Part shown: piece by piece, positions 28,660-37,704 of the stretch
Position numbering within the stretch: position 1 is the first letter of the stretch
Layout of the letters: every line of letters begins with the position of its first letter
Origin: Pseudoalteromonas distincta
GTDB taxonomy: Bacteria > Pseudomonadota > Gammaproteobacteria > Enterobacterales > Alteromonadaceae
Direction of reading: 5' to 3'
NCBI RefSeq assembly: GCF_000814675.1
Contig: NZ_JWIG01000015.1
Span: forward strand, 124,001-188,000
DNA length: 64,000 nt
The notes under the pieces: generated by a model
Seen by the model: the letters and a program-made list of their open reading frames with translations, nothing else
Told to the model about the DNA's origin: nothing
Databases searched by the model: none
Program-made: the position numbers and the translations under genes

Positions 28660-29193
28660 TTAGACTAAAAAATCCATAAGCAGCATTTGCAAAAACTGAA
28701 TGCCAATAATAAGCACTAAAACTGATAAATCTAAGCCACCCATTGATGGCAATATTTTACGAATTGGTTTTAGCATTGGTTCAGTAAGCTGGTGGAAAAC
28801 CGCTTCTATAGGGTTATAGCCTTGGCTAACCCAACTTAAAATAGCGCGAATAATAAGTACCCAAAATACTAAATTAAGGCCTTCTTTTAGTACCGTTATA
28901 AGTGCTTGAATAAGCACAGGCTGTATTGCCCACGCATTATATATAACAAGCATTAAAGTACTAATTTTGGCTACAGCCACTATAAATGCCAGCAACAGAG
29001 ATGCTAGATCAAGTCCGCCAAACCCCGGAATGATTTTACGCAGTGGTTTTACCGCAAACGAAGTGGCTTTAACCACAAACTGGCTCATTGGATTATAAAA
29101 GTCGGCTTTTGCCCACTGCAGCCAAAAGCGCAGTAATACCACCATTAAAAACAAATCAAACAGGGTACTGATTAAAAATTGCATGGCATTCAT
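28660..29193 (-). CDS. yggT: YggT family membrane protein
   Basis: Integral inner-membrane protein of 177 residues formed of two similar halves, each ending in a PMSQ/KPLRKIIPGFGGLDL or EPMLKPIRKILPSMGGLDL block, the YggT hallmark, with about four TM segments. The family may affect ion homeostasis or osmotic tolerance; its activity is not established. It sits 27 bp after proC in the conserved yggS-proC-yggT order and is followed by a terminator. Confidence 0.92.
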   Translation of the reverse strand: MNAMQFLISTLFDLFLMVVLLRFWLQWAKADFYNPMSQFVVKATSFAVKPLRKIIPGFGGLDLASLLLAFIVAVAKISTLMLVIYNAWAIQPVLIQALITVLKEGLNLVFWVLIIRAILSWVSQGYNPIEAVFHQLTEPMLKPIRKILPSMGGLDLSVLVLIIGIQFLQMLLMDFLV

Positions 29194-29220
29194 AGTGTAA
29201 CCTTCAATAAAAAAGTGGTT

Positions 29221-30042
29221 TTAAAGTTCTTTTTCCATTTGCTCTGCACGCGCAATACACGCATCCATTGCATCGCCAACGGTTTTAGTTAAGCCTTCGT
29301 CTTTTAAGTGCTCAACAGCTGCGTGAGTAGTACCGCCTTTAGATGTTACGTTTGAACGTAGTTGCGAAATACTAATATCAGGCTGGCTAAGTGCCATTTC
29401 GGCGGCGCCAAGGGCTGTTTGTTGTACCAGGCGACGAGCGTCTTCATCGTTAAAGCCCAGCGCTTTAGCTTTTTCTTCTATGGCTTCCATAAATAAGAAA
29501 AAGTAAGCAGGTGATGAGCCGGTTACAGCAATAATATCGTTAATTTGTGACTCTTTTTCCACCCATACAACAATGCCCGTGCATTCAAAAACTTGTTGTA
29601 CAAATTCGTGTTCGCTTGGTGTTTCGCCCGCACCATATAAACCTGATACTCCGCGACCTAATAAAGATGGCGTGTTTGGCATGCAACGTACCATTTTAAC
29701 GTCTTGGCCTAGCATTTCACGCAAACGTTTTACAGTTAAGCCCGCAGCAACAGAAATAAACAGTTTATCGCTAAAATCTACGCCCGACTCTTGAAACGAT
29801 TTACATAAATCGCCCATCATTTGTGGTTTAACAGACAAAACAATTACATCAGCATCGCGCAGGGCTTCGTTATTGTCACTGGTGGTTTGCACCTTGAAAT
29901 CAAATGCTACCTTTTCAAGCTTTTCTTGGTTGCGGTTAGTCGCAATTATGTTACTTGCGTTAAAGCCGTTTTTTACCATGCCACCAATAATGGCGTAGCT
30001 CATATTACCTGTGCCTATAAATGCGATTTTTTTATCTGACAT
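29221..30042 (-). CDS. proC: Pyrroline-5-carboxylate reductase
   Basis: Final step of proline synthesis: reduces 1-pyrroline-5-carboxylate to L-proline with NAD(P)H. The 273-residue length is normal. It has a Rossmann N-terminus (IAFIGTGNMSYAIIGG), LSVKPQMM, the VRCMPNTPSLLGRGVSG stretch and the C-terminal dimerisation motif TSKGGTTHAAVEHL. It lies 17 bp after yggS and 27 bp before yggT, a classical operon. Confidence 0.97.
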   Translation of the reverse strand: MSDKKIAFIGTGNMSYAIIGGMVKNGFNASNIIATNRNQEKLEKVAFDFKVQTTSDNNEALRDADVIVLSVKPQMMGDLCKSFQESGVDFSDKLFISVAAGLTVKRLREMLGQDVKMVRCMPNTPSLLGRGVSGLYGAGETPSEHEFVQQVFECTGIVVWVEKESQINDIIAVTGSSPAYFFLFMEAIEEKAKALGFNDEDARRLVQQTALGAAEMALSQPDISISQLRSNVTSKGGTTHAAVEHLKDEGLTKTVGDAMDACIARAEQMEKEL

Positions 30043-30059
30043 AAATCTGTTATCACCTT

Positions 30060-30746
30060 TTAAGTTCGTGTTCCAAAAATGTCTGTGCCGATCCTTACCA
30101 TGGTTGAGCCTGCGCTAATGGCAGCTTCAACATCGTTACTCATACCCATCGACAAAGTATCTACTTGAGGATATTGGGTCTTTAGTTTATCAAAGCAAGT
30201 TTGTAATTGCTCAAAAGATTGAATTTGCGTATCCAGTTTGTTGCTTTTAGCGGGAATTGCCATTAAACCTCGAAGTGTTAAGTGCTCACATTGGTTAATA
30301 TAATCGGCAAGTTCATCTATTTCATCGCGGCGGCAACCTGACTTTGCTTCCTCATTACTTATATTTACTTGAATAAGTATATTAAGAGGCGGTTTATCGT
30401 CTGGGCGCTGTGAATCTAATCGCCTTGCTATTTTAATGCGATCAACACTTTGCACCCAATCAAAGTTAGCAGCTACTAATGCACTTTTATTTGATTGAAT
30501 AGGGCCAATGAAATGCCAAATGATGTCGCTATATGACTGTAGTTGAGCTATTTTATCTATAGCCTCTTGAACATAAGATTCACCAAATTCGCGCTGACCA
30601 TGCTCATAAGCTGCAATAATATCTTCGCTTGGTTTAGTTTTAGACACTGCTAGTAGAGTAACTTCGTTAGTGTTTCGCTGTGTGTTTTTTGCCGCGTCTG
30701 CAATTCTAGCGTAGGCGGATGTGAGTCGTTCTGCTATTGTAACCAT
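30060..30746 (-). CDS. yggS: PLP homeostasis protein (YggS/PROSC family)
   Basis: Pyridoxal-phosphate-binding protein without catalytic activity of its own, involved in PLP homeostasis and amino-acid balance. The single TIM-barrel carries the PLP lysine in LLAVSKTKP and the phosphate-binding SMGMSNDVEAAI and MVRIGTDIFG motifs. I choose ATG 30746 (MVTIAERLTSAYARI, 228 residues) because it aligns with the usual family N-terminus; ATG 30773 would add nine residues and start 2 bp from the pilT start on the other strand. Neither has a clear Shine-Dalgarno. Confidence 0.94.
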   Translation of the reverse strand: MVTIAERLTSAYARIADAAKNTQRNTNEVTLLAVSKTKPSEDIIAAYEHGQREFGESYVQEAIDKIAQLQSYSDIIWHFIGPIQSNKSALVAANFDWVQSVDRIKIARRLDSQRPDDKPPLNILIQVNISNEEAKSGCRRDEIDELADYINQCEHLTLRGLMAIPAKSNKLDTQIQSFEQLQTCFDKLKTQYPQVDTLSMGMSNDVEAAISAGSTMVRIGTDIFGTRT

Positions 30747-30775
30747 ATATTTATCAGTTAGTTGTGGAGTCATAA

Positions 30776-31816
30776 ATGGATATTACCGAATTATTAGCGT
30801 TTAGTGTGCAACACAAAGCATCCGATTTACATTTATCGTCGGGTGTTTCACCTATGATACGCGTAGACGGTGATGTTCGCCGCATTAATATACCAGCCCT
30901 TGCAGACAAAGACGTAAACAGTCTGGTTTACGATATTATGAACGATAATCAACGCAAGGACTACGAACAAAATCTCGAAGTGGATTTTTCGTTTGAGGTG
31001 CCTAATTTAGCACGTTTTCGTGTGAATGCGTTTAACTCTAATCGCGGGCCTGCTGCGGTATTTCGTACTATACCAAGTGAAGTGTTAACGCTTGATGATT
31101 TAGGCGCGCCAGATATTTTTAAAACAATCTCTGATACCCCACGTGGACTCGTGTTAGTAACAGGCCCAACGGGTTCTGGTAAATCAACAACACTTGCCGC
31201 TATGGTCGATTATATAAATCAAAATAAACATCACCATATTCTAACAATAGAAGATCCAATCGAGTTTGTTCACGATAATAAATTAAGTTTAATTAACCAA
31301 CGTGAAGTTCACCGCGATACACATAGCTTTTCAAACGCGCTACGTAGTGCATTGCGTGAAGACCCTGATGTAATACTTGTGGGTGAGTTACGTGATTTAG
31401 AAACAATTCGTCTTGCAATGACTGCTGCCGAAACGGGTCACTTAGTGTTTGGCACGCTACATACAACATCTGCACCAAAAACTATTGACCGTATTATTGA
31501 TGTATTCCCAGGTGAAGAAAAAGCTATGGTGCGCTCAATGTTATCTGAATCTTTACGTGCGGTAATTTCACAAACACTGCTTAAAAAAATTGGTGGTGGG
31601 CGAGTTGCAGCACACGAAATTATGATTGCAGTTCCTGCTATTCGTAACTTAATTCGTGAAGATAAAATTGCACAAATGTATTCGTCTATTCAAACCGGTG
31701 CGTCTGTGGGCATGCAAACAATGGATCAGTGTTTAACTAATTTAGTTAATCACGGTATTGTTACAAATGCGGCAGCGAAAGAAAAAGCGCAAGACAAAAC
31801 ACAATTTGGTGGGTAA
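30776..31816 (+). CDS. pilT: Type IV pilus retraction ATPase PilT
   Basis: Hexameric AAA-type motor that depolymerises type IV pili, driving twitching motility and DNA uptake. The 346-residue protein has the PAS-like N-terminal domain, Walker A GPTGSGKST (about residue 129), an Asp box, Walker B-like LVGELRDLETI and the His box GHLVFGTLHT. The C-terminal AIRNLIRE motif typical of PilT (AIRNLIRE/AIRNMIRE) is present. GGAG lies 7 nt before the ATG. It is followed 9 bp later by pilU and is divergent from yggS. Confidence 0.97.
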   Translation: MDITELLAFSVQHKASDLHLSSGVSPMIRVDGDVRRINIPALADKDVNSLVYDIMNDNQRKDYEQNLEVDFSFEVPNLARFRVNAFNSNRGPAAVFRTIPSEVLTLDDLGAPDIFKTISDTPRGLVLVTGPTGSGKSTTLAAMVDYINQNKHHHILTIEDPIEFVHDNKLSLINQREVHRDTHSFSNALRSALREDPDVILVGELRDLETIRLAMTAAETGHLVFGTLHTTSAPKTIDRIIDVFPGEEKAMVRSMLSESLRAVISQTLLKKIGGGRVAAHEIMIAVPAIRNLIREDKIAQMYSSIQTGASVGMQTMDQCLTNLVNHGIVTNAAAKEKAQDKTQFGG

Positions 31817-31825
31817 GAAATTATT

Positions 31826-32962
31826 ATGGCTTTATCTTTAAACGACTTTTTACTCATAATGATTGAGAAAAAGGGTTCTGACCTATTTGTATCGAGTCAG
31901 TTACCTGTAAGTGCAAAAATAAACGGCGAGCTAATAGCTCTCAGTGACGATAGACTGACTGATGAGCAATCGCTTGAGTTAGTAGAATCTGCAATGAGCG
32001 AAAAGCAAAAAGCAGAGTTTCATACAACGAAAGAATGTAACTTTGCGATTGCTACCGACGAAGGGCGTTTTCGTATTTCTGCTTTTTGGCAGCGCGATAG
32101 AGCAGGTATGGTTATTCGCCGTATTGTGACGCAAATTCCTGATGTGAGTGATTTAGGTCTGCCGTCTACGCTGACAGATGTAATTATGTCTAAACGCGGT
32201 CTTGTCTTGTTTGTAGGTGGTACAGGTACGGGTAAATCGACCTCACTAGCTGCACTTATTGGTTATCGAAACCGTAATCAACGAGGTCATATACTGACCA
32301 TTGAAGATCCGATTGAATTTGTTCATGAGCATCGTAAAAGTATTATTACTCAGCGCGAAGTAGGGCTTGATACAGAAAGCTTTGAGTCGGCACTTAAAAG
32401 CTCATTACGCCAAGCTCCAGATGTTATTTTGATTGGTGAAATTCGATCGCAAGAAACCATGGAATACGCCCTAAGCTTTGCTGAAACCGGACACCTGTGT
32501 GTTGCAACACTACATGCTAATAATGCGAACCAAGCGATTGACCGTATTATGCATTTAGTACCAAAAGAAAAACACGATAAGCTTAAGTACGACTTAGCAC
32601 TTAACTTACGCGCCATTGTTGCTCAGCAATTAGTACCGACTGCTGATGGTGAAAGCCGTGTTGCAGCTATTGAAATATTGCTTAACTCACCAATGGTCGC
32701 TGAACTGATTAAAAATGGTGATATTGGCGGAATTAAAGAGGCAATGGCTAAGTCGAAAGAAATGGGCATGCAAACCTTTGACCAAGCGTTATTTGAGTTG
32801 TACAGACAGCAGCGAATTAACTACGCTGATGCACTGCACCATGCTGACTCGCCAAATGATTTACGCTTAATGATAAAACTGCGCAATAACGAACAACAAG
32901 GTGCGGGCTTTTTACAGGGCGTTACTATTGATGGCCTTGATGATAAAAATAGCGATCAATAA
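31826..32962 (+). CDS. pilU: PilT-dependent retraction ATPase PilU
   Basis: Paralogue of PilT (378 residues) that assists retraction under load and normally needs PilT. It has Walker A GGTGTGKST near residue 132, the Walker B-like LIGEIRSQETM, the His box GHLCVATLHANN and a C-terminal extension longer than that of PilT, as in known PilU proteins. It is co-transcribed with pilT, 9 bp upstream, and ends at a strong terminator. Confidence 0.96.
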   Translation: MALSLNDFLLIMIEKKGSDLFVSSQLPVSAKINGELIALSDDRLTDEQSLELVESAMSEKQKAEFHTTKECNFAIATDEGRFRISAFWQRDRAGMVIRRIVTQIPDVSDLGLPSTLTDVIMSKRGLVLFVGGTGTGKSTSLAALIGYRNRNQRGHILTIEDPIEFVHEHRKSIITQREVGLDTESFESALKSSLRQAPDVILIGEIRSQETMEYALSFAETGHLCVATLHANNANQAIDRIMHLVPKEKHDKLKYDLALNLRAIVAQQLVPTADGESRVAAIEILLNSPMVAELIKNGDIGGIKEAMAKSKEMGMQTFDQALFELYRQQRINYADALHHADSPNDLRLMIKLRNNEQQGAGFLQGVTIDGLDDKNSDQ

Positions 32963-32980
32963 TTTAAAAAGTAATTAATG

Positions 32981-33006
32981 AAAAAGCGCCAATTGGCGCT
33001 TTTTTT
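32981..33006 (+). terminator. Terminator after pilU
   Basis: AAAAAGCGCC pairs perfectly with GGCGCTTTTT around AATT, with an extra T-run. Confidence 0.92.
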
Positions 33007-33024
33007 ATTTGTATAAAGGGTTAT

Positions 33025-33191
33025 TTATACCAACCTGCATAAATCTTTGATCAATTTAACGAATTAAATTGCACTATAACCTCGTTAAAAGTTTTTTATT
33101 TAGAACAACTAGATATAAAAACTTTTGCCTAGTTCTAGCGTAATTTTCTTAACGTTAAATAGACCCCATATATAAGCAGATTGGTATTATA
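33025..33191. repeat. Short repetitive element with imperfect terminal inverted repeats (family B)
   Basis: About 165 bp of non-coding sequence bounded by ATACCAACCTGCATAAAT (33027-33044) and, inverted, ATATATAAGCAGATTGGTAT (33168-33187): roughly 18-20 bp imperfect inverted ends. The interior is AT-rich with no ORF. Its left end TTTATACCA and right end GCAGATTGGTATTATA resemble the ends of the sequence at 55134-55346. The size and ends suggest a MITE-like element. It lies between the pilU terminator and the ruvX stop codon and disturbs neither gene. Confidence 0.6.
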
Positions 33192-33199
33192 TAGCCAGC

Positions 33200-33649
33200 T
33201 TATTCGCCGTAACTAGACTCAAAAAAGCTTTCTAAAATAATAACCGCAGACATATTATCTACGTTACCTTTACCTAAGTTTTTATAGCCGCCACTTTCAA
33301 AAAGTCGCGCTTTAGCATCCGCTGTTGTTAAACGCTCATCCTGTGTTTGCACAGGAATGCCATAATGATTATGCAATCTGTTGGCAAACTTTTTTGCTTT
33401 AAAAGTAACCTCTTGTGATGTTCCATCCATATTCAGTGGTAAACCAACAACCATTAAGTCAGGCTGCCACTCGGCTACTTGTACGGCGATATGGTCCCAA
33501 TTAGGAATGCCATCTTGTGCTTTTACAGCCTTAAGGCTAGACGCACTGCCGGTTAACTCTTGCCCAATAGCAATACCAATACTTTTGGTGCCAAAGTCAA
33601 AGCCCATTACAGTGCGTTCGCCTTGCGGCTTAAGCGATTTTTTTGTCAT
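33200..33649 (-). CDS. ruvX: Putative pre-16S rRNA nuclease / Holliday junction resolvase YqgF
   Basis: RNase H-fold nuclease of 149 residues that trims the 5' end of 16S rRNA; originally named a Holliday junction resolvase. The first catalytic Asp lies in [36 protein letters not shown] and [14 protein letters not shown] supply the remaining motifs. The gene follows yqgE by 37 bp; the order rsmE-gshB-yqgE-ruvX is conserved in gammaproteobacteria. Confidence 0.95.
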   Translation of the reverse strand: MTKKSLKPQGERTVMGFDFGTKSIGIAIGQELTGSASSLKAVKAQDGIPNWDHIAVQVAEWQPDLMVVGLPLNMDGTSQEVTFKAKKFANRLHNHYGIPVQTQDERLTTADAKARLFESGGYKNLGKGNVDNMSAVIILESFFESSYGE

Positions 33650-33686
33650 GTGTATCTTGTTTAAGTTTGCTAAGGGTTAGTTACTA

Positions 33687-34253
33687 TTATGCGTGACCAG
33701 CTTCAGGGCTAAGTTGGCTAATATCAAAGCCCAACATTGAAACTGCTTTTTCCCATCGTTTTTCAACGGGGGTATCAAAAATGATCTTCGGATCGGCTTC
33801 TATGATCAACCAGCTGTTATCAAGTAACTCTTGTTCGAGTTGTCCTTGCTCCCACCCTGAATAACCAAGTGTAATAATAAACTGCTCTGGTGCTTGTGCA
33901 GTGGTTAAGTTTGCTAAAACGTCTTTTGAGGTAGTGATCATAATATCGCTACTGAGTTTCTGACTTGCTGAATAACCCGATTGGGGAGAGTGCAGTACAA
34001 AACCACGGTCAGTTTTAACGGGCCCACCTGCAAACACACTTACTTTTGCTGCGTTTTGCGTTTTGTCGTTATCAATTTCTATTTTATCTAAAAGTTCGCC
34101 AACAGTAACATCAATAGGTTGGTTTATTACCAAACCCATAGCCCCATCTTCATTGTGCTCACAAATATAGGTAACAGCACGTTTAAAAAAAGGGTCTTGC
34201 ATTGACGGCATCGCGATTAAAAAATGATTTTCTAATGACTGCATAGATTTCAC
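33687..34253 (-). CDS. yqgE: YqgE/AlgH family protein
   Basis: A 188-residue member of the UPF0301/AlgH family: HFLIAMPSMQDPFFKRAVTYICEHNEDGAMGLVINQP is followed by GGPVKTDRGFVLH and the LGYSGWEQGQLEQEL block. AlgH was named as an alginate regulator in Pseudomonas, but its biochemical function remains unclear. It lies between gshB and ruvX in the conserved order. A terminator separates it from gshB, so it may have its own promoter. Confidence 0.95.
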   Translation of the reverse strand: MKSMQSLENHFLIAMPSMQDPFFKRAVTYICEHNEDGAMGLVINQPIDVTVGELLDKIEIDNDKTQNAAKVSVFAGGPVKTDRGFVLHSPQSGYSASQKLSSDIMITTSKDVLANLTTAQAPEQFIITLGYSGWEQGQLEQELLDNSWLIIEADPKIIFDTPVEKRWEKAVSMLGFDISQLSPEAGHA

Positions 34254-34303
34254 CCTTTTTAGTTAATGAACTTTGAGTATGGCATAGTTATTTAAATTGA
34301 CAT

Positions 34304-34349
34304 AAAAAGCCCATTAATTGCATGAAAGGCTTAAACTAATGGGCTTTTT
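34304..34349 (-). terminator. Terminator of gshB
   Basis: AAAAAGCCCATTA and TAATGGGCTTTTT form a perfect 13-bp inverted repeat around a 20-nt loop. Its stem carries A- and T-runs on both strands, but only gshB runs into it. Confidence 0.82.
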
Positions 34350-34359
34350 ATTGTGGTAA

Positions 34360-35310
34360 TTACTTACCTAATTTACGCTCAATCGCATCAAATAAAATAC
34401 CTGTGATAGAAATATCATAAGCAGCTTCAATTTCGCGTACGCACGTTGGTGCAGTTACGTTAATTTCAGTTAATTTATCGCCAATAATATCTAAACCTAC
34501 AAATATTAAGCCTTTTTCTTTGAGCGTTGGTGCAACAGCTTGCGCTATTTTTAAATCTGATTCGCTAAGTGGACGAGCTTCGCCTCGACCGCCTGCAGCC
34601 AAATTACCGCGTGTTTCACCATTTTGCGGTATACGCGCTAAACAATATGGAATAACTTCGCCATCAACTACTAGTACGCGCTTATCGCCTTGTTTGATCT
34701 CTGGAATGTAATTTTGCACCATTGCGAAGCGGCTACCGTGCTCGGTTAACGTTTCACAAATTACACCAATGTTGGCATCGTCTTCTCTAATGCGAAAAAT
34801 AGATGCGCCACCCATGCCATCAAGCGGTTTTAAAATAATGTCTTTATGCTGTGCTAAAAATTCACGAATTTGTTTTTGGCTACGTGTAACAAGTGTGTCT
34901 GGCGTATGTTCGCTAAACCATGCTGTAAATAGCTTTTCGTTAGCATCGCGAAGGCTTTGTGGCTTGTTAATTATTAACGTACCTTCTTGTTCAGCCCGCT
35001 CTAAAATATACGTCGCGTAAATGTATTCAGTATCAAAAGGAGGGTCTTTACGCATTAAAATTACGTCAAGATCGGCAAGGGCTATAGTGGTTTCTTCTTC
35101 AAGCTCATACCATTTTTCTGCATTATTAAACACTTGCGCTTTAGACGCTGTAGCGTACGACTTACCTTTACGAAGAGATAAATCGTCCATCTCCATATAA
35201 TAAATTTCGTAGCCACGTTCTTGCGCTTGCATCATCATTGCAAAACCGGTGTCTTTTTTGATGTTAAATCCACTAATAGGATCAGAAATAATACCTAACT
35301 TAATTGCCAT
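34360..35310 (-). CDS. gshB: Glutathione synthetase
   Basis: ATP-grasp ligase joining gamma-glutamylcysteine and glycine to make glutathione. The 316-residue length is that of E. coli GshB. Signatures: MRKDPPFDTEYIYATYILE, the ATP-grasp ILKPLDGMGGASIFR glycine loop, AMVQNYIPEIKQGDKRV, and the GLIFVGLDIIGDKLTEINVT metal-binding region. It lies 54 bp after rsmE and ends at a terminator. Confidence 0.97.
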   Translation of the reverse strand: MAIKLGIISDPISGFNIKKDTGFAMMMQAQERGYEIYYMEMDDLSLRKGKSYATASKAQVFNNAEKWYELEEETTIALADLDVILMRKDPPFDTEYIYATYILERAEQEGTLIINKPQSLRDANEKLFTAWFSEHTPDTLVTRSQKQIREFLAQHKDIILKPLDGMGGASIFRIREDDANIGVICETLTEHGSRFAMVQNYIPEIKQGDKRVLVVDGEVIPYCLARIPQNGETRGNLAAGGRGEARPLSESDLKIAQAVAPTLKEKGLIFVGLDIIGDKLTEINVTAPTCVREIEAAYDISITGILFDAIERKLGK

Positions 35311-35364
35311 GCGCTGTGCCTTACTATAAATGTTACTGTTTATATGAGGGTGCTTTTAGTTATT

Positions 35365-36099
35365 TCAATTAGCTAAATCGCCAAATTGAAGTTGTAATGC
35401 ACTTAAGACCGTTAAAGCGGCTGTTTCCGTTCGTAAAACGCGCGGGCCTAAGCGAATATCTACAAATTCTAGTTGTTTGGTTAGTGCCATTTCATCGTCG
35501 GTAAAGCCACCTTCTGGGCCTACTAAAAAGCGTACGCCATCTTTAGGTACCGTAATGGTTTTAATGCTGTGCTCAGCACGAGGGTGAAGAGTGAGCTTAA
35601 TTGCATCGGTTTGTTGTGCAAGCCATTGTTTTAAATCTATAGGTGGGTGAATAATTGGCACAAAATTACGCCCTGACTGCTCAGCCGCGGCAATTGCAAT
35701 TTTTTGCCATTGTTGGTGTTTTTTCTCAAGACGATCGCCCATTAGTTTTACACCACAGCGCTGACTAAAAATAGGGGTAATTTCGGTAATGCCCAGTTCA
35801 ACTGACTTTTGAATTGTAAAATCCATTTTATCACCACGGGATACACACTGGCCTAAATGAATTTTAAGCGGAGACTCTACATCATGAGGATTAAGTTCTA
35901 ATGGCATCACGACGACGGTTTTTTTTGTTACCTCAATTATTTCACTAAGGTATTCGCCACCTTCGCCATTAAAAATAGATACATGCTCGCCTACTTTCAT
36001 GCGCAGCACTCTGCCAATATGCCCTGCAGCATCGTCATCTAAAGTTACAGGGGTGTTTAGGGCAATACTCGATGTTTGATAAATATGAGGAACTCGCAT
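35365..36099 (-). CDS. rsmE: 16S rRNA (uracil-1498-N3)-methyltransferase RsmE
   Basis: SPOUT-class SAM-dependent methyltransferase acting on U1498 in the 30S decoding centre. The 244-residue protein has an N-terminal PUA-like domain (about 1-70) and a trefoil-knot domain with VRFLVGPEGGFTDDEM and LGPRVLRTETAALTVL, the SAM-binding knot. It is followed by gshB in the conserved order. Confidence 0.96.
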   Translation of the reverse strand: MRVPHIYQTSSIALNTPVTLDDDAAGHIGRVLRMKVGEHVSIFNGEGGEYLSEIIEVTKKTVVVMPLELNPHDVESPLKIHLGQCVSRGDKMDFTIQKSVELGITEITPIFSQRCGVKLMGDRLEKKHQQWQKIAIAAAEQSGRNFVPIIHPPIDLKQWLAQQTDAIKLTLHPRAEHSIKTITVPKDGVRFLVGPEGGFTDDEMALTKQLEFVDIRLGPRVLRTETAALTVLSALQLQFGDLAN

Positions 36100-36168
36100 A
36101 GGGCGTCACTTACTACATAGCGTAAAAATATATATTGCTATGGTAAGTAAGCTGGGGGCTGTGCGCAA

Positions 36169-36669
36169 TTATTTATTTTTATTAAGTTGTTCGGCGAGAT
36201 CTATTAAATCTTGTGGGGTGTGCGCTATATCGTGATGATTTTGCGAAGGTTCCGTTAACGTCTCATCGGTAACCCGGCTTAGTGTATAGCCTGTATCATC
36301 AAGATTTATTAAAAAGCGTTCTTCATGTAAGGAGTTATAAATAAAGCGCTGCTTATCACTTGCGAGTAAATAATCGGTGCTATTGAAAAGGACTCCGTGT
36401 AAATCGTGATGATCTTTTAAATAATTAATTAACTCAGAAACGCTTATTTCGTTTTCAAGATCGCAATAACTATAGTCTTTAATAAGCTCGTCAAACATCA
36501 TTTTTACTAATTGGCGGGTATTACTCCCTGCAGCAATAAGTGTACTCGCTTTTGTTATGCCATTACTATTTACATAGTATTCGGCAAATGCGCGGCTAAA
36601 TTCGTTGTCTATGTCAATTAACAAATAGTTCGTTATTTCAGGTGGCATAGAGCTAGGACCTTGTTGCAT
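36169..36669 (-). CDS. Unrecognised soluble protein
   Basis: A 166-residue acidic protein I do not recognise: no signal peptide, TM segment or nucleotide-binding motif. It begins ITNYLLIDIDNEFSRAFAEYY, has a central helical region (KMMFDELIKDYSYCDLENEI) and ends in a polar tail rich in Asn, His and Lys. Two starts are possible: ATG 36669, or ATG 36648, which has AAGG 10 nt upstream and gives MPPEITNYLL. It lies between the DUF350 gene (64 bp upstream) and rsmE (69 bp downstream), probably in one transcript. Function unknown. Confidence 0.65.
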   Translation of the reverse strand: MQQGPSSMPPEITNYLLIDIDNEFSRAFAEYYVNSNGITKASTLIAAGSNTRQLVKMMFDELIKDYSYCDLENEISVSELINYLKDHHDLHGVLFNSTDYLLASDKQRFIYNSLHEERFLINLDDTGYTLSRVTDETLTEPSQNHHDIAHTPQDLIDLAEQLNKNK

Positions 36670-36733
36670 CTAAGTAATTACCATTATTACTTAAATGCAG
36701 ACGTTTTAATTGCTGTATTTTCAGTAAAAAGGT

Positions 36734-37627
36734 CTAAAGAGAAAACATACTAATAAGTAAATAACCTATAGCACAAAAAACAGCAAATTCTATGCATGCT
36801 ACCCCAATATTATCTTGATGGTCTATTTCAAGAGCCGTATCAATATTTGGTAAAGAGATAATTTTTATCACATACGTTAAGCTGTAAAGTAGTATCCACA
36901 TTACACCGCAATGCATTACAAGTGTAAATATGTTTTCAACCATTTTACCGTTTTGAAATGCTGCGCTAGATAAACCAGCATATACAGCCAACGCTAAGCC
37001 AATTGATTTTCCAGCATATCTTATACCAATAGATGTATTTTCTAGGTTAAAGTTACTTTGTAGTGACGCACCTTGGTTTGCTTTTGCAAAACGGTGTTCT
37101 CGTATTTTGCTATCAAGTGCAAACATCCCCTGGAGTGTAAAAAAGCTAACGCAAGCAATAAGTAAGTTGCTAAACCCTTGCGTGTGGGTCCACGTGTACA
37201 AGCCCAGTGCAATAATACAGTTAGCGATTAACATTCCTGAGTCTACCAATGCAGCACATACATTTTGTTTTAGTATGGCAGCTTCTTCATTAAACCTGTG
37301 GAGTATCCATTTTCTGTGAATTAAATGGCCCACTTTTATAAAAGTGAATAAGAGAACAATAATAATTAACACTTTTAACGGGTTTGACTGTGCCGTGCTT
37401 ACGCTTATTTCGTCAAATAAAAAGGCTATAGTGGCTATAACGACTGATATTTCAGATGCAAAACTAATACCCATGGCAAAGTTGTCGTGTTGCGCTAACT
37501 CATCTTTAAGCGCTTGTTTTGCTTTGATTTGAGTGACAACTCGTAAACAAAAAATAGTTATGCAAATAACCGCAAAACTAATGGCAATCGCAATAAAACT
37601 AGTGTTAGATAAAGACAAATATGACAT
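36734..37627 (-). CDS. DUF350 family multi-pass membrane protein
   Basis: Integral membrane protein of 297 residues with about eight TM segments in two similar halves. Each half holds a DUF350 (YjfL-like) signature: DNFAMGISFASEISVVIATI in the first and NTSIGIRYAGKSIGLALAVYAG in the second. The family has no settled function. AGGA lies 5 nt before ATG 37627. It is divergent from glnE and probably leads the transcript running towards rsmE. Confidence 0.75.
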   Translation of the reverse strand: MSYLSLSNTSFIAIAISFAVICITIFCLRVVTQIKAKQALKDELAQHDNFAMGISFASEISVVIATIAFLFDEISVSTAQSNPLKVLIIIVLLFTFIKVGHLIHRKWILHRFNEEAAILKQNVCAALVDSGMLIANCIIALGLYTWTHTQGFSNLLIACVSFFTLQGMFALDSKIREHRFAKANQGASLQSNFNLENTSIGIRYAGKSIGLALAVYAGLSSAAFQNGKMVENIFTLVMHCGVMWILLYSLTYVIKIISLPNIDTALEIDHQDNIGVACIEFAVFCAIGYLLISMFSL

Positions 37628-37704
37628 GGTGATCCTAATTAAGTTAACCTTTCTAGGTTTTAATCATTCTAGTACGGTTATTGATGATATAAAAGAGAGG
37701 ATTG

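Noticed and set aside
36117..36141. CATAGC ... GCTATG inverted repeat between the 166-residue gene and rsmE
   Set aside because: Only six base pairs with a long loop and no T-run; within chance expectation for AT-rich DNA.
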